From positions 9,504 to 73,503 of the forward strand of contig JAVBLR010000024.1 in assembly GCA_031553395.1 (NCBI GenBank): 64,000 nucleotides of DNA, given 5' to 3'. A program made the position numbers and the translations under genes. Source of the DNA: WRGA01 sp031553395. GTDB taxonomy: Bacteria; Bacteroidota; Bacteroidia; Bacteroidales; WRGA01. Shown piece after piece: positions 7,371-15,750 of the stretch (the first letter of the stretch is position 1; each line of letters begins with the position of its first letter). The notes beneath the pieces were generated by a model, which had not been told where the DNA came from, did not search any database, and saw only the letters and a list, made by a program, of their open reading frames with translations.

Positions 7371-7533
7371 TTAACTGTTTCGGTATTCTTCCCGTTTCTT
7401 TTTCGGTAATTTCAGGATTACTTCATCTACTGAGTGCCAAATCAGTTCTTCAATCAGAGTGTCGGGGACATCACTTTCCAAAGTAACCAAATTCCACAAC
7501 AGGGTTTTAAAATCAGTAGGAGTTATTCCATCG
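7371..7533 (-). pseudogene. C-terminal remnant of MmcQ/YjbR-family protein
   Basis: The minus strand encodes about 52 residues before a stop at 7371, including PTDFKTLLWNLVTLESDVPD and LIEELIWHSVDEVILKLPKK. This matches the end of MmcQ/YjbR (CyaY-like fold) proteins, where a tryptophan-containing strand is followed by DxLIxELIxxSYxLVxxxLPKK. A stop lies directly upstream in frame and there is no start codon, so only the 3' third of the gene survives. Confidence 0.65.
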
Positions 7534-7582
7534 TATTTTCACATAGCTCACCGACTTTAGAGTACTCTTTTAATACTTTGAT

Positions 7583-7623
7583 TTAAAATAAAAGTCCCTA
7601 AATTTCATTGAAATTCAGGGACT
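7583..7623 (-). terminator. Terminator of tRNA-Lys
   Basis: GTCCCTAAATTTCA (from 7594) pairs with TGAAATTCAGGGAC (to 7622). On the minus strand it is followed by TTTTATTTTAAA. It lies 26 nt past the 3' end of the tRNA. Confidence 0.8.
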
Positions 7624-7648
7624 TGCTTCATTTTTATCATTTTCTCTG

Positions 7649-7721
7649 TGATTTGCCTGGGGCTCGAACCCAGGACCCCATCCTTAAAAGGGATGTGCTC
7701 TACCTGCTGAGCTAGCAAATC
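7649..7721 (-). tRNA. tRNA-Lys (anticodon TTT)
   Basis: The 73-nt cloverleaf folds completely. The acceptor pairs GATTTGC with GCAAATC, the D stem is GCTC/GAGC, and the anticodon stem is CATCC/GGATG around loop CTTTTAA (anticodon TTT). The T stem is CTGGG/CCCAG with loop TTCGAGC, and the discriminator is A. CCA is not encoded. It has its own promoter and terminator. Confidence 0.97.
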
Positions 7722-7742
7722 AGTGCTTTTGGTTAGCGGGTG

Positions 7743-7772
7743 CAAAGATAGATGTTTTATTTAATAATCCAA
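7743..7772 (-). promoter_or_regulatory. Promoter of tRNA-Lys
   Basis: On the minus strand TTG (7770-7772), a 19-nt spacer and TATCTTTG (7743-7750) stand 21 nt before the mature 5' end. This is a close match to the Bacteroidota housekeeping promoter. Confidence 0.8.
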
Positions 7773-7890
7773 ACAATATGGTAATATTAAAACAATTTAT
7801 TTTAATATTTGCACTTGTGTTAATTGTATTATTCTTAAAATAAGTTATTTATATAATGCAGTTTTTCTTAATAATTTTATGGGAAATATC

Positions 7891-8469
7891 CTAGAAATTA
7901 GAATTTGACAATTCTGAAGCTGCAATTTCGAGTTGAGCATACCATTCTTCTCCAAACTTACGAATAAGAGGTTCACGAAGAAACTGATATATTTTCACGT
8001 TTTTTTCTTTCCCAAATATGCGGGCAGATTTGCAAATACTCCATTGATGATAATTTACAGCCGTAAAGCCGGAGTATTTTTGTACGCGTATTGGATAAAG
8101 ATGGCACGAAACGGGTTTGTAAAAATCAATCCGGTCTTCACGAAAAGCCTTTTCAATGGCACATTTACAGATGTTATTTCCGTCATAATAAGTAAAAACA
8201 CAATCTTTTCCGTTGACAATAGATGTAACCATTTCTCCATCAGTATCAACGTAAGCCACACCTTGCTTGCTGATAATATTACGCGCTTCATCAGAAAGAT
8301 CATTCCATACTTCGGGAAGTATCTTTTTAAGAATAGTTACTTCTTCTTTTTCAAGTGGAGCACCCGAATCTCCTTCCACACAACATTCACCCAAACAAGC
8401 ATCCAGATTGCATAAAAAGGACTCTTCAATAATGTCTAAACTAATTAATGTATCATCTATCTGCAACAT
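7891..8469 (-). CDS. DUF3109 family cysteine-rich protein
   Basis: A 192-residue cytoplasmic protein with nine cysteines (C20, C25, C29, C30, C90, C101, C103, C122, C146). The pattern LDACLGECC near the N terminus and ICKCAIEKAF plus PVSCHLYPIR in the middle is typical of DUF3109, related to the YkgJ group thought to bind zinc or an iron-sulfur cluster. No reaction is known. It lies downstream of gpmI on the same strand but is separated from it by a repeat-rich hairpin, so co-transcription is uncertain. Confidence 0.85.
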   Translation of the reverse strand: MLQIDDTLISLDIIEESFLCNLDACLGECCVEGDSGAPLEKEEVTILKKILPEVWNDLSDEARNIISKQGVAYVDTDGEMVTSIVNGKDCVFTYYDGNNICKCAIEKAFREDRIDFYKPVSCHLYPIRVQKYSGFTAVNYHQWSICKSARIFGKEKNVKIYQFLREPLIRKFGEEWYAQLEIAASELSNSNF

Positions 8470-8476
8470 GTCTTTG

Positions 8477-8600
8477 AAATTAAGAACTAAGAACTAAGAA
8501 CTAAGAATTAAGAGTTAAGAATTAAAAGCCGGAAGTTTAATCATAAAATAACCATTCTTCCAAACTCTTAATTCTTAATTCTTAATTTTTAATTCTTAAT
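8477..8600. repeat. Heptamer-repeat inverted element between gpmI and DUF3109
   Basis: The left arm is built of repeats such as AAGAACT and AAGAATT (8477-8528). The right arm is the complementary CTTAATTCTTAATTCTT type (8562-8600), overlapping the gpmI stop. The two arms can form one long A+U hairpin. A similar word-repeat element lies at 19225-19371. It may act as a terminator or an mRNA 3'-end stabiliser. Confidence 0.6.
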
Positions 8601-10119
8601 TAATGAGGTTGTGTCCGCTCATGTCTTTGGGTTGAGCAATGCCAAGTATATGACAAATAGACGGAGCAACATCGGCCAAAATTCCGTTTTCTACTTTCAC
8701 ATCTTTATTATCCGAAATATAAACAAATGGAACCGGATTCAGCGAATGTGCTGTATTAGGTGATCCATCCGAATTTACTGCGTTGTCGGCATTTCCATGA
8801 TCGGCAATGATGATGGTTTCATAGCCATTCTTTTTCGCGGCTTCAATCACTTCGCTTATACAATTGTCGACAGCTGTAACTGCTTTTTCGATTGCCGGGT
8901 AAATGCCCGTATGTCCCACCATATCTCCATTAGCAAAATTAACACAGATAAAATCAATTTCTTGCTTGTTGATTTCAGCCACCAATGCATCTTTTACACC
9001 ATAAGCACTCATTTCAGGTTGCAAATCATACGTTGCAACTTTAGGAGAAGGAATCAGTATGCGTTTCTCACCATCAAATTCCTGTTCACGGCCTCCTGAG
9101 AAGAAAAACGTAACATGTGCATATTTTTCCGTTTCGGCAATACGTAATTGGCTAAGTCCGGCTTTAGCAACGATTTCGCCCAAGGTATCCTGTACATTAT
9201 CCTTATCGAAGAGAATATGCAATCCGTTGAATTTTGCATCATATGGAGTCATTGTGCAGTAATACAACGGAATCGTTTTTATGCCTTGTTCCGGCATGTC
9301 TTGTTGTGTTAGCACAATCGTTAATTCCTTTGCCCTATCATTACGATAATTGAAGAAAATAACCACATCACCTTCCTGAATAGTTGCTACAGGTTTTCCG
9401 TTTTCATCTACGTGAACGATTGGCTTGATAAATTCATCGGTAATTCCGTTGTCATACGATTTTTGTATAGCTGTAACCATATCTGTAGCAGCATCACCTT
9501 TGCCGGTTACTAATAAATCGTACGCTTCTTTTACGCGTTCCCAACGTTTGTCGCGATCCATAGCATAATAACGGCCAATGATAGATGCTATTTTTCCTGT
9601 CGAGGCTTTTAAATGAGCTTCCAGTTGTTCGATAAAACCTTTTCCGCTTTTTGGATCGGTATCTCGTCCGTCCATAAAGCAATGAACGAATGTTTTATCC
9701 ACACCATATTCTTTAGAAATATCACACAATTTGAAAAGATGTTCCAAAGAACTGTGAACGCCTCCATCAGAAACAAGTCCCAATAAATGGATTTGTTTGT
9801 TATTTTCTTTTGCGTAAGAATAAGCTTTTTGGATTTCCGGATTTTGAAGAATTAAATTATCCCGACAAGCAATATTTATTTTTACTAAATCTTGATAAAC
9901 AATCCGTCCCGCGCCAATATTCAAATGCCCGACTTCAGAATTTCCCATTTGTCCATCGGGTAATCCTACGTTTTCACCCGAAGCCTGAAGTTGAGACATT
10001 GGATAATTTTTGCATAAATAATCCCAATAAGGCGTAGGAGTGCTGGCGATAACGTCGTTTTTCTTACCGCTACCGATTCCCCAACCATCTAAAATCACAA
10101 GCATTGCTCTCTTTTTCAT
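8596..10119 (-). CDS. gpmI: 2,3-bisphosphoglycerate-independent phosphoglycerate mutase
   Basis: A 507-residue cytoplasmic glycolytic enzyme interconverting 3- and 2-phosphoglycerate. This is the normal family length. The alkaline-phosphatase-type metal site is visible: the first Asp in LVILDGWGIG (D11) and the phospho-serine in GQMGNSEVGHLNIGAG (S61). The substrate-binding domain includes VHCFMDGRDTDP and IGRYYAMDRDKRWER. The C-terminal metal ligands are in NFANGDMVGHTG and IIIADHGNADN. The N terminus MKKRAMLVILDGWG supports the ATG at 10117-10119. The leader is nearly identical over about 100 bp to that of the GH2 gene at 44761, a sign of shared post-transcriptional control. Confidence 0.97.
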   Translation of the reverse strand: MKKRAMLVILDGWGIGSGKKNDVIASTPTPYWDYLCKNYPMSQLQASGENVGLPDGQMGNSEVGHLNIGAGRIVYQDLVKINIACRDNLILQNPEIQKAYSYAKENNKQIHLLGLVSDGGVHSSLEHLFKLCDISKEYGVDKTFVHCFMDGRDTDPKSGKGFIEQLEAHLKASTGKIASIIGRYYAMDRDKRWERVKEAYDLLVTGKGDAATDMVTAIQKSYDNGITDEFIKPIVHVDENGKPVATIQEGDVVIFFNYRNDRAKELTIVLTQQDMPEQGIKTIPLYYCTMTPYDAKFNGLHILFDKDNVQDTLGEIVAKAGLSQLRIAETEKYAHVTFFFSGGREQEFDGEKRILIPSPKVATYDLQPEMSAYGVKDALVAEINKQEIDFICVNFANGDMVGHTGIYPAIEKAVTAVDNCISEVIEAAKKNGYETIIIADHGNADNAVNSDGSPNTAHSLNPVPFVYISDNKDVKVENGILADVAPSICHILGIAQPKDMSGHNLIN

Positions 10120-10212
10120 ACGTTCTTTTTTATTTTTACATTTTGGTCGTATGGAAACTCGCGTAAAATATCATTGCCTTTGTTGAAAGCTTTTTCATGC
10201 TCGTTTTCATAT
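10112..10212 (-). promoter_or_regulatory. Dispersed leader repeat, copy 1 (gpmI)
   Basis: Read on the minus strand, this ~101-bp leader and the first codons match 44667-44768 at roughly 88% by eye. A shared core contains TTTTACGCGAGTTTCCATAC. CATACG (plus 10148-10153) can pair with CGTATG (10117-10122), which contains the start codon. The pairing is kept in both copies although the A-rich loop differs. Confidence 0.7.
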
Positions 10213-10239
10213 CTTTTTTATATTTTGTAAACGGATATA

Positions 10240-10285
10240 AATAAAAAAAGCGACAATTCAGAAGCTAATTCTGAATTGTCGCTTC
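10240..10285 (-). terminator. Terminator of tRNA-Leu
   Basis: AAGCGACAATTCAGAA and its complement, around a short GCTA loop (10248-10284), form a strong stem followed on the minus strand by TTTTTTATTT. It lies 4 nt past the tRNA 3' end. Confidence 0.85.
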
Positions 10286-10288
10286 GAG

Positions 10289-10370
10289 TGCGGATGAAGG
10301 GACTCGAACCCCCACGCCTCTCGGCACCAGATCCTAAGTCTGGCGCGGCTGCCAATTACGCCACATCCGC
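10289..10370 (-). tRNA. tRNA-Leu (anticodon TAG)
   Basis: An 82-nt class II tRNA with a long variable arm. The acceptor is GCGGATG, with a mismatch opposite the CATCCGC side handled by the usual 7-bp pairing. The anticodon stem is CCAGA/TCTGG around CTTAGGA (anticodon TAG, reading CUN codons). The T arm is GGGGG TTCGAGT CCCTT-like, and the discriminator is A. CCA is not encoded. Confidence 0.95.
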
Positions 10371-10390
10371 TGATTTTATTTTTTGCGCTG

Positions 10391-10421
10391 CAAAGGTAAT
10401 TTTATTTTTTGAGGTATGCAA
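10391..10421 (-). promoter_or_regulatory. Promoter of tRNA-Leu
   Basis: On the minus strand TTG (10419-10421), a 20-nt spacer and TACCTTTG (10391-10398) stand 20 nt before the mature tRNA 5' end. Confidence 0.75.
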
Positions 10422-10465
10422 GAGATGGGTGAAAATAATGATTTGAAAAATATAAAACTTATGTA

Positions 10466-10515
10466 TGAAAAAAACTCCCTTATTGTAAATATTAAATTTC
10501 TCAATAAGGGAGTTT
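10466..10515 (-). terminator. Terminator after SusD-like gene
   Basis: AAACTCCCTTATTG (10472-10485) and CAATAAGGGAGTTT (10502-10515) form a strong stem. On the minus strand it runs into TTTTTTC. It ends the SusC-SusD transcript. Confidence 0.85.
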
Positions 10516-10537
10516 AAAGTTGTTAATGTGAGAAAGA

Positions 10538-12043
10538 TTATGGTTGTGCCCACCAAACAGGAACATTCAATTCTATATATATTGCATTAGGATTTGCAAC
10601 TCTTTCATTTTGAGGAATTGGTAATCTTTGAGGAATATAATCTCTGATAGCCCCAGCGGCTTCTGGACGAGGATTCAATGTCGGTATTCCTATACGTCGG
10701 AAATCATTGTATGCTTCAATTTGACCGAACATCGCTTTCCATTTTTCAGTCATAATATCAGATATCGAAGCCGAAGTATAGGTTGCTATGGAAGAACCAT
10801 TATTAGCTCCTTTGGTTACATAATTTACAGATGCTTTAATTCCGTCATTTAAAGCATCTGTAGCATTTTGTCCTAATCGATTTTGAGCTTCAGCCTTTAA
10901 AAAATATGCTTCAATTGTTGTTACAATTGGACTATTTGAATTTGACCTAAAATATCCGTTTACATCTGAAGCCATAACCAAGATTTTAATTGTATTACCA
11001 TCCTCATCCTCTTCTTCGTCATAAATATATTCACCAGCTTTAAGTATATTTACTATTGAAGCAGAAGAGTTTACGACTCTTTCATTTATATCTGCACCAA
11101 TAATTGTACTCTCTTCATTTTTCGCAAAGAAATATGGCAATCGAGGGTCATTATTAGTTTTTAACATATCTACAAATACTTTATTAGCAACCATAGTTCC
11201 TCCTCGTTGATTTTGATACGCTGCCCATTGATTAGGATTAGATGCACTATATTGTGATTCCATATTTTGGTAAACACTAATATCCTTTATTGTAGTAGTA
11301 GGGATAATTCCTTCCGGATCTTTAATTGTAATTGAGATGTTTGACAAATACTCTAACACTTTGTTTGCAGAACCTTGAGGATCTTTCAAACTTAATCTAT
11401 TTGCATATCTGGCCTTTAAAATCCAAGCAGTATTTATCCATTGCTCAATATCTCCTCCATAAATCAAATCATCTGTTCCGATGAGTTGAACATTCTCACC
11501 TTCAGATGTAAGATCTGTTATCGCTTGATCAAGCAGTGATTGAATAGAATCTAGAACATCTTTTTGTGCATCAAACAGAGCAGTTTCATTCCCTTTTACA
11601 GCACCAAAAGCATCCGAATAAGGTACATCTCCCCACAAATCAGTGGCAACACCTAAGTTTATTGCCATTAATACTTTAGCAACGCCGGCATAATGAGGAC
11701 GATCTATGGAATATTCTTCTATCAATAACTTTGCATTATACATTGTTCCGGAATACAATGCTCCCCAATGGTTATTGTAATCACCTCCTAAAATATCATA
11801 ATTCTGCAGGTCTGTATACTGAGCACCGCATCCGGCCATTTGTTCACATAAAATAGAAGTTACCCGAGCTAAGTCTCCTGTTAGATTCATAAATGTATTG
11901 GCTTCTAAAGCAGTCAATACAGTTGGAGCTGTTCCTTTCTCTGGAGTAGACGGGTCTATGTACAAATCATCACTTGTATTACAAGATGTATTAAAATAAG
12001 ATAATACAAAACAAGCTACTATATATAAAATACTTTTTTTCAT
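10538..12043 (-). CDS. SusD/RagB-like nutrient-binding lipoprotein
   Basis: A 501-residue surface lipoprotein. It has a type II signal peptide with a lipobox before C21 (YFNTSC), followed by Asn/Thr/Ser/Asp residues suited to surface export. The rest is the TPR-rich fold of the SusD-like 2 group (VAKVLMAINLGVATDLWGDV, WINTAWILKARYANRL, and the end VRRIGIPTLNPRPEAAG-like block). With the SusC partner 20 nt upstream it forms a lid-and-barrel complex that captures an oligomer at the cell surface. No enzyme, anti-sigma factor or hybrid regulator is next to it, so the ligand (glycan or peptide) cannot be inferred. Confidence 0.92.
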   Translation of the reverse strand: MKKSILYIVACFVLSYFNTSCNTSDDLYIDPSTPEKGTAPTVLTALEANTFMNLTGDLARVTSILCEQMAGCGAQYTDLQNYDILGGDYNNHWGALYSGTMYNAKLLIEEYSIDRPHYAGVAKVLMAINLGVATDLWGDVPYSDAFGAVKGNETALFDAQKDVLDSIQSLLDQAITDLTSEGENVQLIGTDDLIYGGDIEQWINTAWILKARYANRLSLKDPQGSANKVLEYLSNISITIKDPEGIIPTTTIKDISVYQNMESQYSASNPNQWAAYQNQRGGTMVANKVFVDMLKTNNDPRLPYFFAKNEESTIIGADINERVVNSSASIVNILKAGEYIYDEEEDEDGNTIKILVMASDVNGYFRSNSNSPIVTTIEAYFLKAEAQNRLGQNATDALNDGIKASVNYVTKGANNGSSIATYTSASISDIMTEKWKAMFGQIEAYNDFRRIGIPTLNPRPEAAGAIRDYIPQRLPIPQNERVANPNAIYIELNVPVWWAQP

Positions 12044-12063
12044 AATTATACAACAATTATTTT

Positions 12064-15000
12064 TTACAGCCCAAGCCTGATATTAAACAATACAGATTTA
12101 GTCCCCGGATTATTGAAGTAATCGTATCCGGATAAATTTTGAGAAGCACCGGTTAAGCTTGTTTCCGGATCCACACCTTTATAATCAGTAAACAATAACA
12201 TATTCTTTAATGCTGCTCCAATCTCCAAGTATTGAACTACCGCAGATGGATTTTTTCTAGCAAAATTAAACTTATATGAAAAATTAACCGATCTTAATCT
12301 TATCCAAGAACCATCTTGAATATCGTTCTCACTACCTGATTTTCCCAAATAATTACTGCCATAATAGGTGTATGCGTCAATTTCTGTAGTATTAGCTTGT
12401 CCAGCGTCTATACCACTAGCATATACACCTGGAATTACATACATTCTTTCTCTATTTCCCGATTCTGCAGACTTACCTCTATTGTTTAATGAAGACCAAG
12501 TACCATTCCAAATATCTCCTCCCTTTCGAATATCAAATAAGAAAGAAAATGAAAAATCTTTATAAGTAAATCCATTATTTATATTCATTAACCAGTTTGG
12601 CAAGGGGTTTCCAATTTTTTGTTCTTCCGGTTCTGCCATGGGTAATCCATTATTGGGATTAATTAGCAAATTGCCATTATCATCTCTCTGAAATTTAGTT
12701 CCGAAAAGGACTCCAAAAGGTTGGCCTACAATAGCATAAGATTGAGGTGTTACAAATCCTGAACCAACTGTAATTTTGTCAACATTTGGAGCTAATTTTA
12801 AAACCTCATTGTTGTTTTTAGACCAATTAACAGCCATATTCCAAGTAAAATTGGATTTTTTAATAATATCTCCATTAATACCCAATTCAATACCTGTATT
12901 TCTTACTTCTCCAATATTCACATACTTATATTGAAATCCACTGGAAGGTGCAATAGGTTGATGTATTAATAAATCTTTCGATGTTTGATTATAATATGTT
13001 GCATCAATGTTCAAACGTCCTTTAAAGAATATTAGCTCTAACCCGATTTCTTTTCCAATATTTCTTTCCGGCTTTAAATCTCCATTTTTTAATTCATTAG
13101 AGATAGCATATCCAGGTTGATTATCATAAGGGAAACTCAATCCATTTGTATATCCGTCTGCTACGAAGGGTACTTCAAAATAAGTTCTATCGGTGTAGGT
13201 TAGAGGAGAAATACCTACATTCGCATAAGCTAATCTTATTTTTCCGTAGCTCAAAATAAAATCATCAGGTAATAAATGACTAAAAATATAAGAAACGTCT
13301 GCTTTGGGATAAAAGAATCCATTTGCACCCTTACCAAACGTAGAAGACCATTCTCCTCTTCCGGTCAAGGTTAAAAATACAATACTTTTATAGTCAAAAG
13401 ACGCATCAGCAAAAATGGCTTTGTTTTCCTGATATTCATCATCATCGCTAGCATACAACTCGCTCATTCCAGAAAATCCGTAAAACCCAGGAATTGCCAT
13501 TATTCTTCCACGTTGAAATGACTTTAATCGTTGTGTATAGTTGTAATTGGCGCCCAAAAGTCCGTTTAAGGTAAATTCGTTTTCTTCACCAAATGATTTC
13601 TTAAATTTCAGTAATAAATCTGCATATAAATTACGAAATGATAAGCCAGTTTTATTTACTTGCCCTGTTCCGTCTCCGTAATCGTTTCCATTGGAAGAAT
13701 ATGCATAGATTTGCTTTCCGTTGGTTTGATAAGAATCAACTCCGACTTTCAGAGAAAAACCAAACATTTCATTGATTGTAGCATCAGCATATAAATTTCC
13801 CAATATGCGGTCATTTTCTTCTGTATAAGGATTCATCTTGGATGAAAAGAATGGATTATCATAATATGCGTAATATGTAATCTGCTCATCTGTTTTTGGA
13901 TCAATATAGTCTCTTGCATCGAAATCAGAAGGCATTCGCAATAGAGATAACATCACACCTGATAAATTTGAGCCATTCTGAGCCATTTTACTTTTTGTTG
14001 CAGTATAGTTAACAGTTCCTCCAACCGTAAGCCATTTCGATAATTTTGTGTCTCCTGTCAATCTAGCTGAATATTTTTCCAATTCAGTTTCGGGTATAAT
14101 ACCCGTCATATTTGTTGCATTAATTGAAGCACGGAAAGATGTATCATTATTGCCCCCTGATATTGATAAATTATTAACGAATGTTAACCCTGTTTCGAAA
14201 AAGTTATCCACATTATCGTAAATGGGTTTTCCCGAAGCATACAAATCAGGCCCCCAACTACTTGCTGTAGAAGATTTATATACTCCACCTTCTCCTTGTC
14301 CATAACGAGATTGCAGATCAGGTAATTTACTTACATTCTGGATTTCTAATGAAGAACTATATGTTATTCCTAATCCTTTTTTTGCTCCACCTCTTTTGGT
14401 GGTATAAATAATGGCTCCATTACCAGCAGCCTGTCCATAAATAGCTGCAGCAGCAGGGCCTTTCAATATTGAAACAGACTCAATATCTTCTGGGTTAAGG
14501 TCTATTGCTCTATTTGATAATTGCACTCCTGCCAATGTTCCATTGTATGGATCATCTCCGGCCTGAACAGTATTTACTTTATTATCAATAGGCACACCAT
14601 CTACAACGATAAGAGGTTGATTGTCTCCTGTAAAGGAAGCAGGTCCACGAAGAATAATTTTGGATGATGCTCCCGGTGTTCCACTAGAAGCTGTAACTTG
14701 TACCCCTGTTGCTTTGGCAGCCAAACTTTCAATAATGTTTGTTTCTCCTGATTTTACAACATCTTCAGCTTTTACTTTAGATACTGAATACCCCAATCCT
14801 TTTTGTGATTTTTTGATACCTAAACCTGTTACCACAACTTCATCCAAGCTTTTTGACGAACTTTGTAATATCACATTTAAACTACTTCCGGCAGCAACTT
14901 CTTTAGTTATCATTCCAATATATGAAATAACCAAAGTATTACTACCTGCAGGAACATTTACACTAAAATGTCCATTCACGTCTGTTACAGTACCAGCTGA

Positions 15001-15138
15001 AGAGCCCTTTACAAGCACCGAAGCACCGATAATTGGTTCTCCGCCTCCATCCACAACTGTTCCACTAGTATTGGATTGAGCATTTGCCCAAGCTATACTC
15101 AGTAAAAAACATGTTAATAGAGTTAAAAATTTTTTCAT
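12064..15138 (-). CDS. SusC/RagA TonB-linked outer-membrane receptor
   Basis: A 1024-residue TonB-dependent transporter. The start is placed at ATG 15136-15138 (MKKFLTLLTCFLLSIAWANA), because this begins a proper signal peptide; the longer frame to 15222 adds a non-signal hydrophobic stretch. After cleavage comes a carboxypeptidase-D-like domain (GTVVDGGGEPIIGASVLVKG), then the TonB box region SLDEVVVTGLGIKKS. The plug follows (NIIESLAAKATGVQV, LIVVDGVPI, SVSILKGPAAAAIYG), then a 22-strand barrel. It ends in the expected aromatic/hydrophobic final strand, SVLFNIRLGL. No N-terminal STN domain is present, so anti-sigma signalling is not expected. Confidence 0.93.
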   Translation of the reverse strand: MKKFLTLLTCFLLSIAWANAQSNTSGTVVDGGGEPIIGASVLVKGSSAGTVTDVNGHFSVNVPAGSNTLVISYIGMITKEVAAGSSLNVILQSSSKSLDEVVVTGLGIKKSQKGLGYSVSKVKAEDVVKSGETNIIESLAAKATGVQVTASSGTPGASSKIILRGPASFTGDNQPLIVVDGVPIDNKVNTVQAGDDPYNGTLAGVQLSNRAIDLNPEDIESVSILKGPAAAAIYGQAAGNGAIIYTTKRGGAKKGLGITYSSSLEIQNVSKLPDLQSRYGQGEGGVYKSSTASSWGPDLYASGKPIYDNVDNFFETGLTFVNNLSISGGNNDTSFRASINATNMTGIIPETELEKYSARLTGDTKLSKWLTVGGTVNYTATKSKMAQNGSNLSGVMLSLLRMPSDFDARDYIDPKTDEQITYYAYYDNPFFSSKMNPYTEENDRILGNLYADATINEMFGFSLKVGVDSYQTNGKQIYAYSSNGNDYGDGTGQVNKTGLSFRNLYADLLLKFKKSFGEENEFTLNGLLGANYNYTQRLKSFQRGRIMAIPGFYGFSGMSELYASDDDEYQENKAIFADASFDYKSIVFLTLTGRGEWSSTFGKGANGFFYPKADVSYIFSHLLPDDFILSYGKIRLAYANVGISPLTYTDRTYFEVPFVADGYTNGLSFPYDNQPGYAISNELKNGDLKPERNIGKEIGLELIFFKGRLNIDATYYNQTSKDLLIHQPIAPSSGFQYKYVNIGEVRNTGIELGINGDIIKKSNFTWNMAVNWSKNNNEVLKLAPNVDKITVGSGFVTPQSYAIVGQPFGVLFGTKFQRDDNGNLLINPNNGLPMAEPEEQKIGNPLPNWLMNINNGFTYKDFSFSFLFDIRKGGDIWNGTWSSLNNRGKSAESGNRERMYVIPGVYASGIDAGQANTTEIDAYTYYGSNYLGKSGSENDIQDGSWIRLRSVNFSYKFNFARKNPSAVVQYLEIGAALKNMLLFTDYKGVDPETSLTGASQNLSGYDYFNNPGTKSVLFNIRLGL

Positions 15139-15192
15139 AAATTTAATAAAAAAATTAACTAATAAATTATTATTCACAATATATATATTATA

Positions 15193-15200
15193 CAAAAGTA
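15193..15200 (-). promoter_or_regulatory. -7 promoter box of susC-susD
   Basis: TACTTTTG on the minus strand fits TAnnTTTG, 54 nt before the SusC ATG. The gap 15139-15750 is very AT-rich. Apart from this box and the divergent por promoter I see no gene or clear RNA in it. Confidence 0.45.
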
Positions 15201-15635
15201 ATAATAATTTGAAAAATAGCATTATAACTCATTTGCTTTTCTATTGGATACTTTTATTTGTAAGTAGTTTTAACTTTTTCTTTTCTTCTCTTTTTATATA
15301 AAATAATGATTTTTTAATATTCAATATCTTTATAGTTAAATAGTTGTAAATTTTTCATTGTTATATGTAACATTGAGGAGAATATTTTTTTTTAAATGTT
15401 CAAAGGAATATATGTTTTTGCTAATTACGAAGTTAATAACAAAAATCATTTTAATTATTTTCCTTTTTTATTGAAATAATATACTTAAGTATTAGTCAAA
15501 ATGAATTTTACCTTTGCTATTTTTTTTACAATATTCGGATAATTAGGTTTTTAAATTTTACTTCAAAACTTTAAAACAGAACTATTTTTTTCAAGTTTTT
15601 ACAACTATCCCGGAGCAAAATATATCAACAATGCT

Positions 15636-15643
15636 TACCTTTG
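15636..15643 (+). promoter_or_regulatory. -7 promoter box of porP-porN operon
   Basis: TACCTTTG lies about 108 nt before the porP ATG. A second possible box, also TACCTTTG, is at 15509-15516. Neither has a well-placed TTG, so control by an activator or alternative sigma factor is possible. Confidence 0.45.
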
Positions 15644-15750
15644 CACTTTTTAATCAAAAAAATGATGCCTTTTTTACAATTTATTTTCATATTTCCGTTA
15701 TAGTAAAGTGTTATTGACTAATCATATAAATGTTTGAGCTATATTTTTGA

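Noticed and set aside
8477..8600. Possible CRISPR array from AAGAACTAAG repeats
   Set aside because: The repeats are only about 7 nt with no spacers, and there are no cas genes; the arms form a hairpin.
14621..15079. 152-residue plus-strand ORF inside the SusC gene
   Set aside because: It lies fully antisense to the well-supported SusC N-terminal and plug region; its composition mirrors the opposite frame.
15139..15222. Upstream ATG start for SusC
   Set aside because: It adds a hydrophobic, Asn-rich stretch before a normal signal peptide that starts at 15138.
15665..15681. ATGCCTTTTTTACAATT near porP as a third copy of the AraC operator
   Set aside because: It lies downstream of the nearest -7 box, has an internal deletion, and sits in DNA rich in T runs (another TTTTTTTACAAT occurs at about 15523), so chance is likely.
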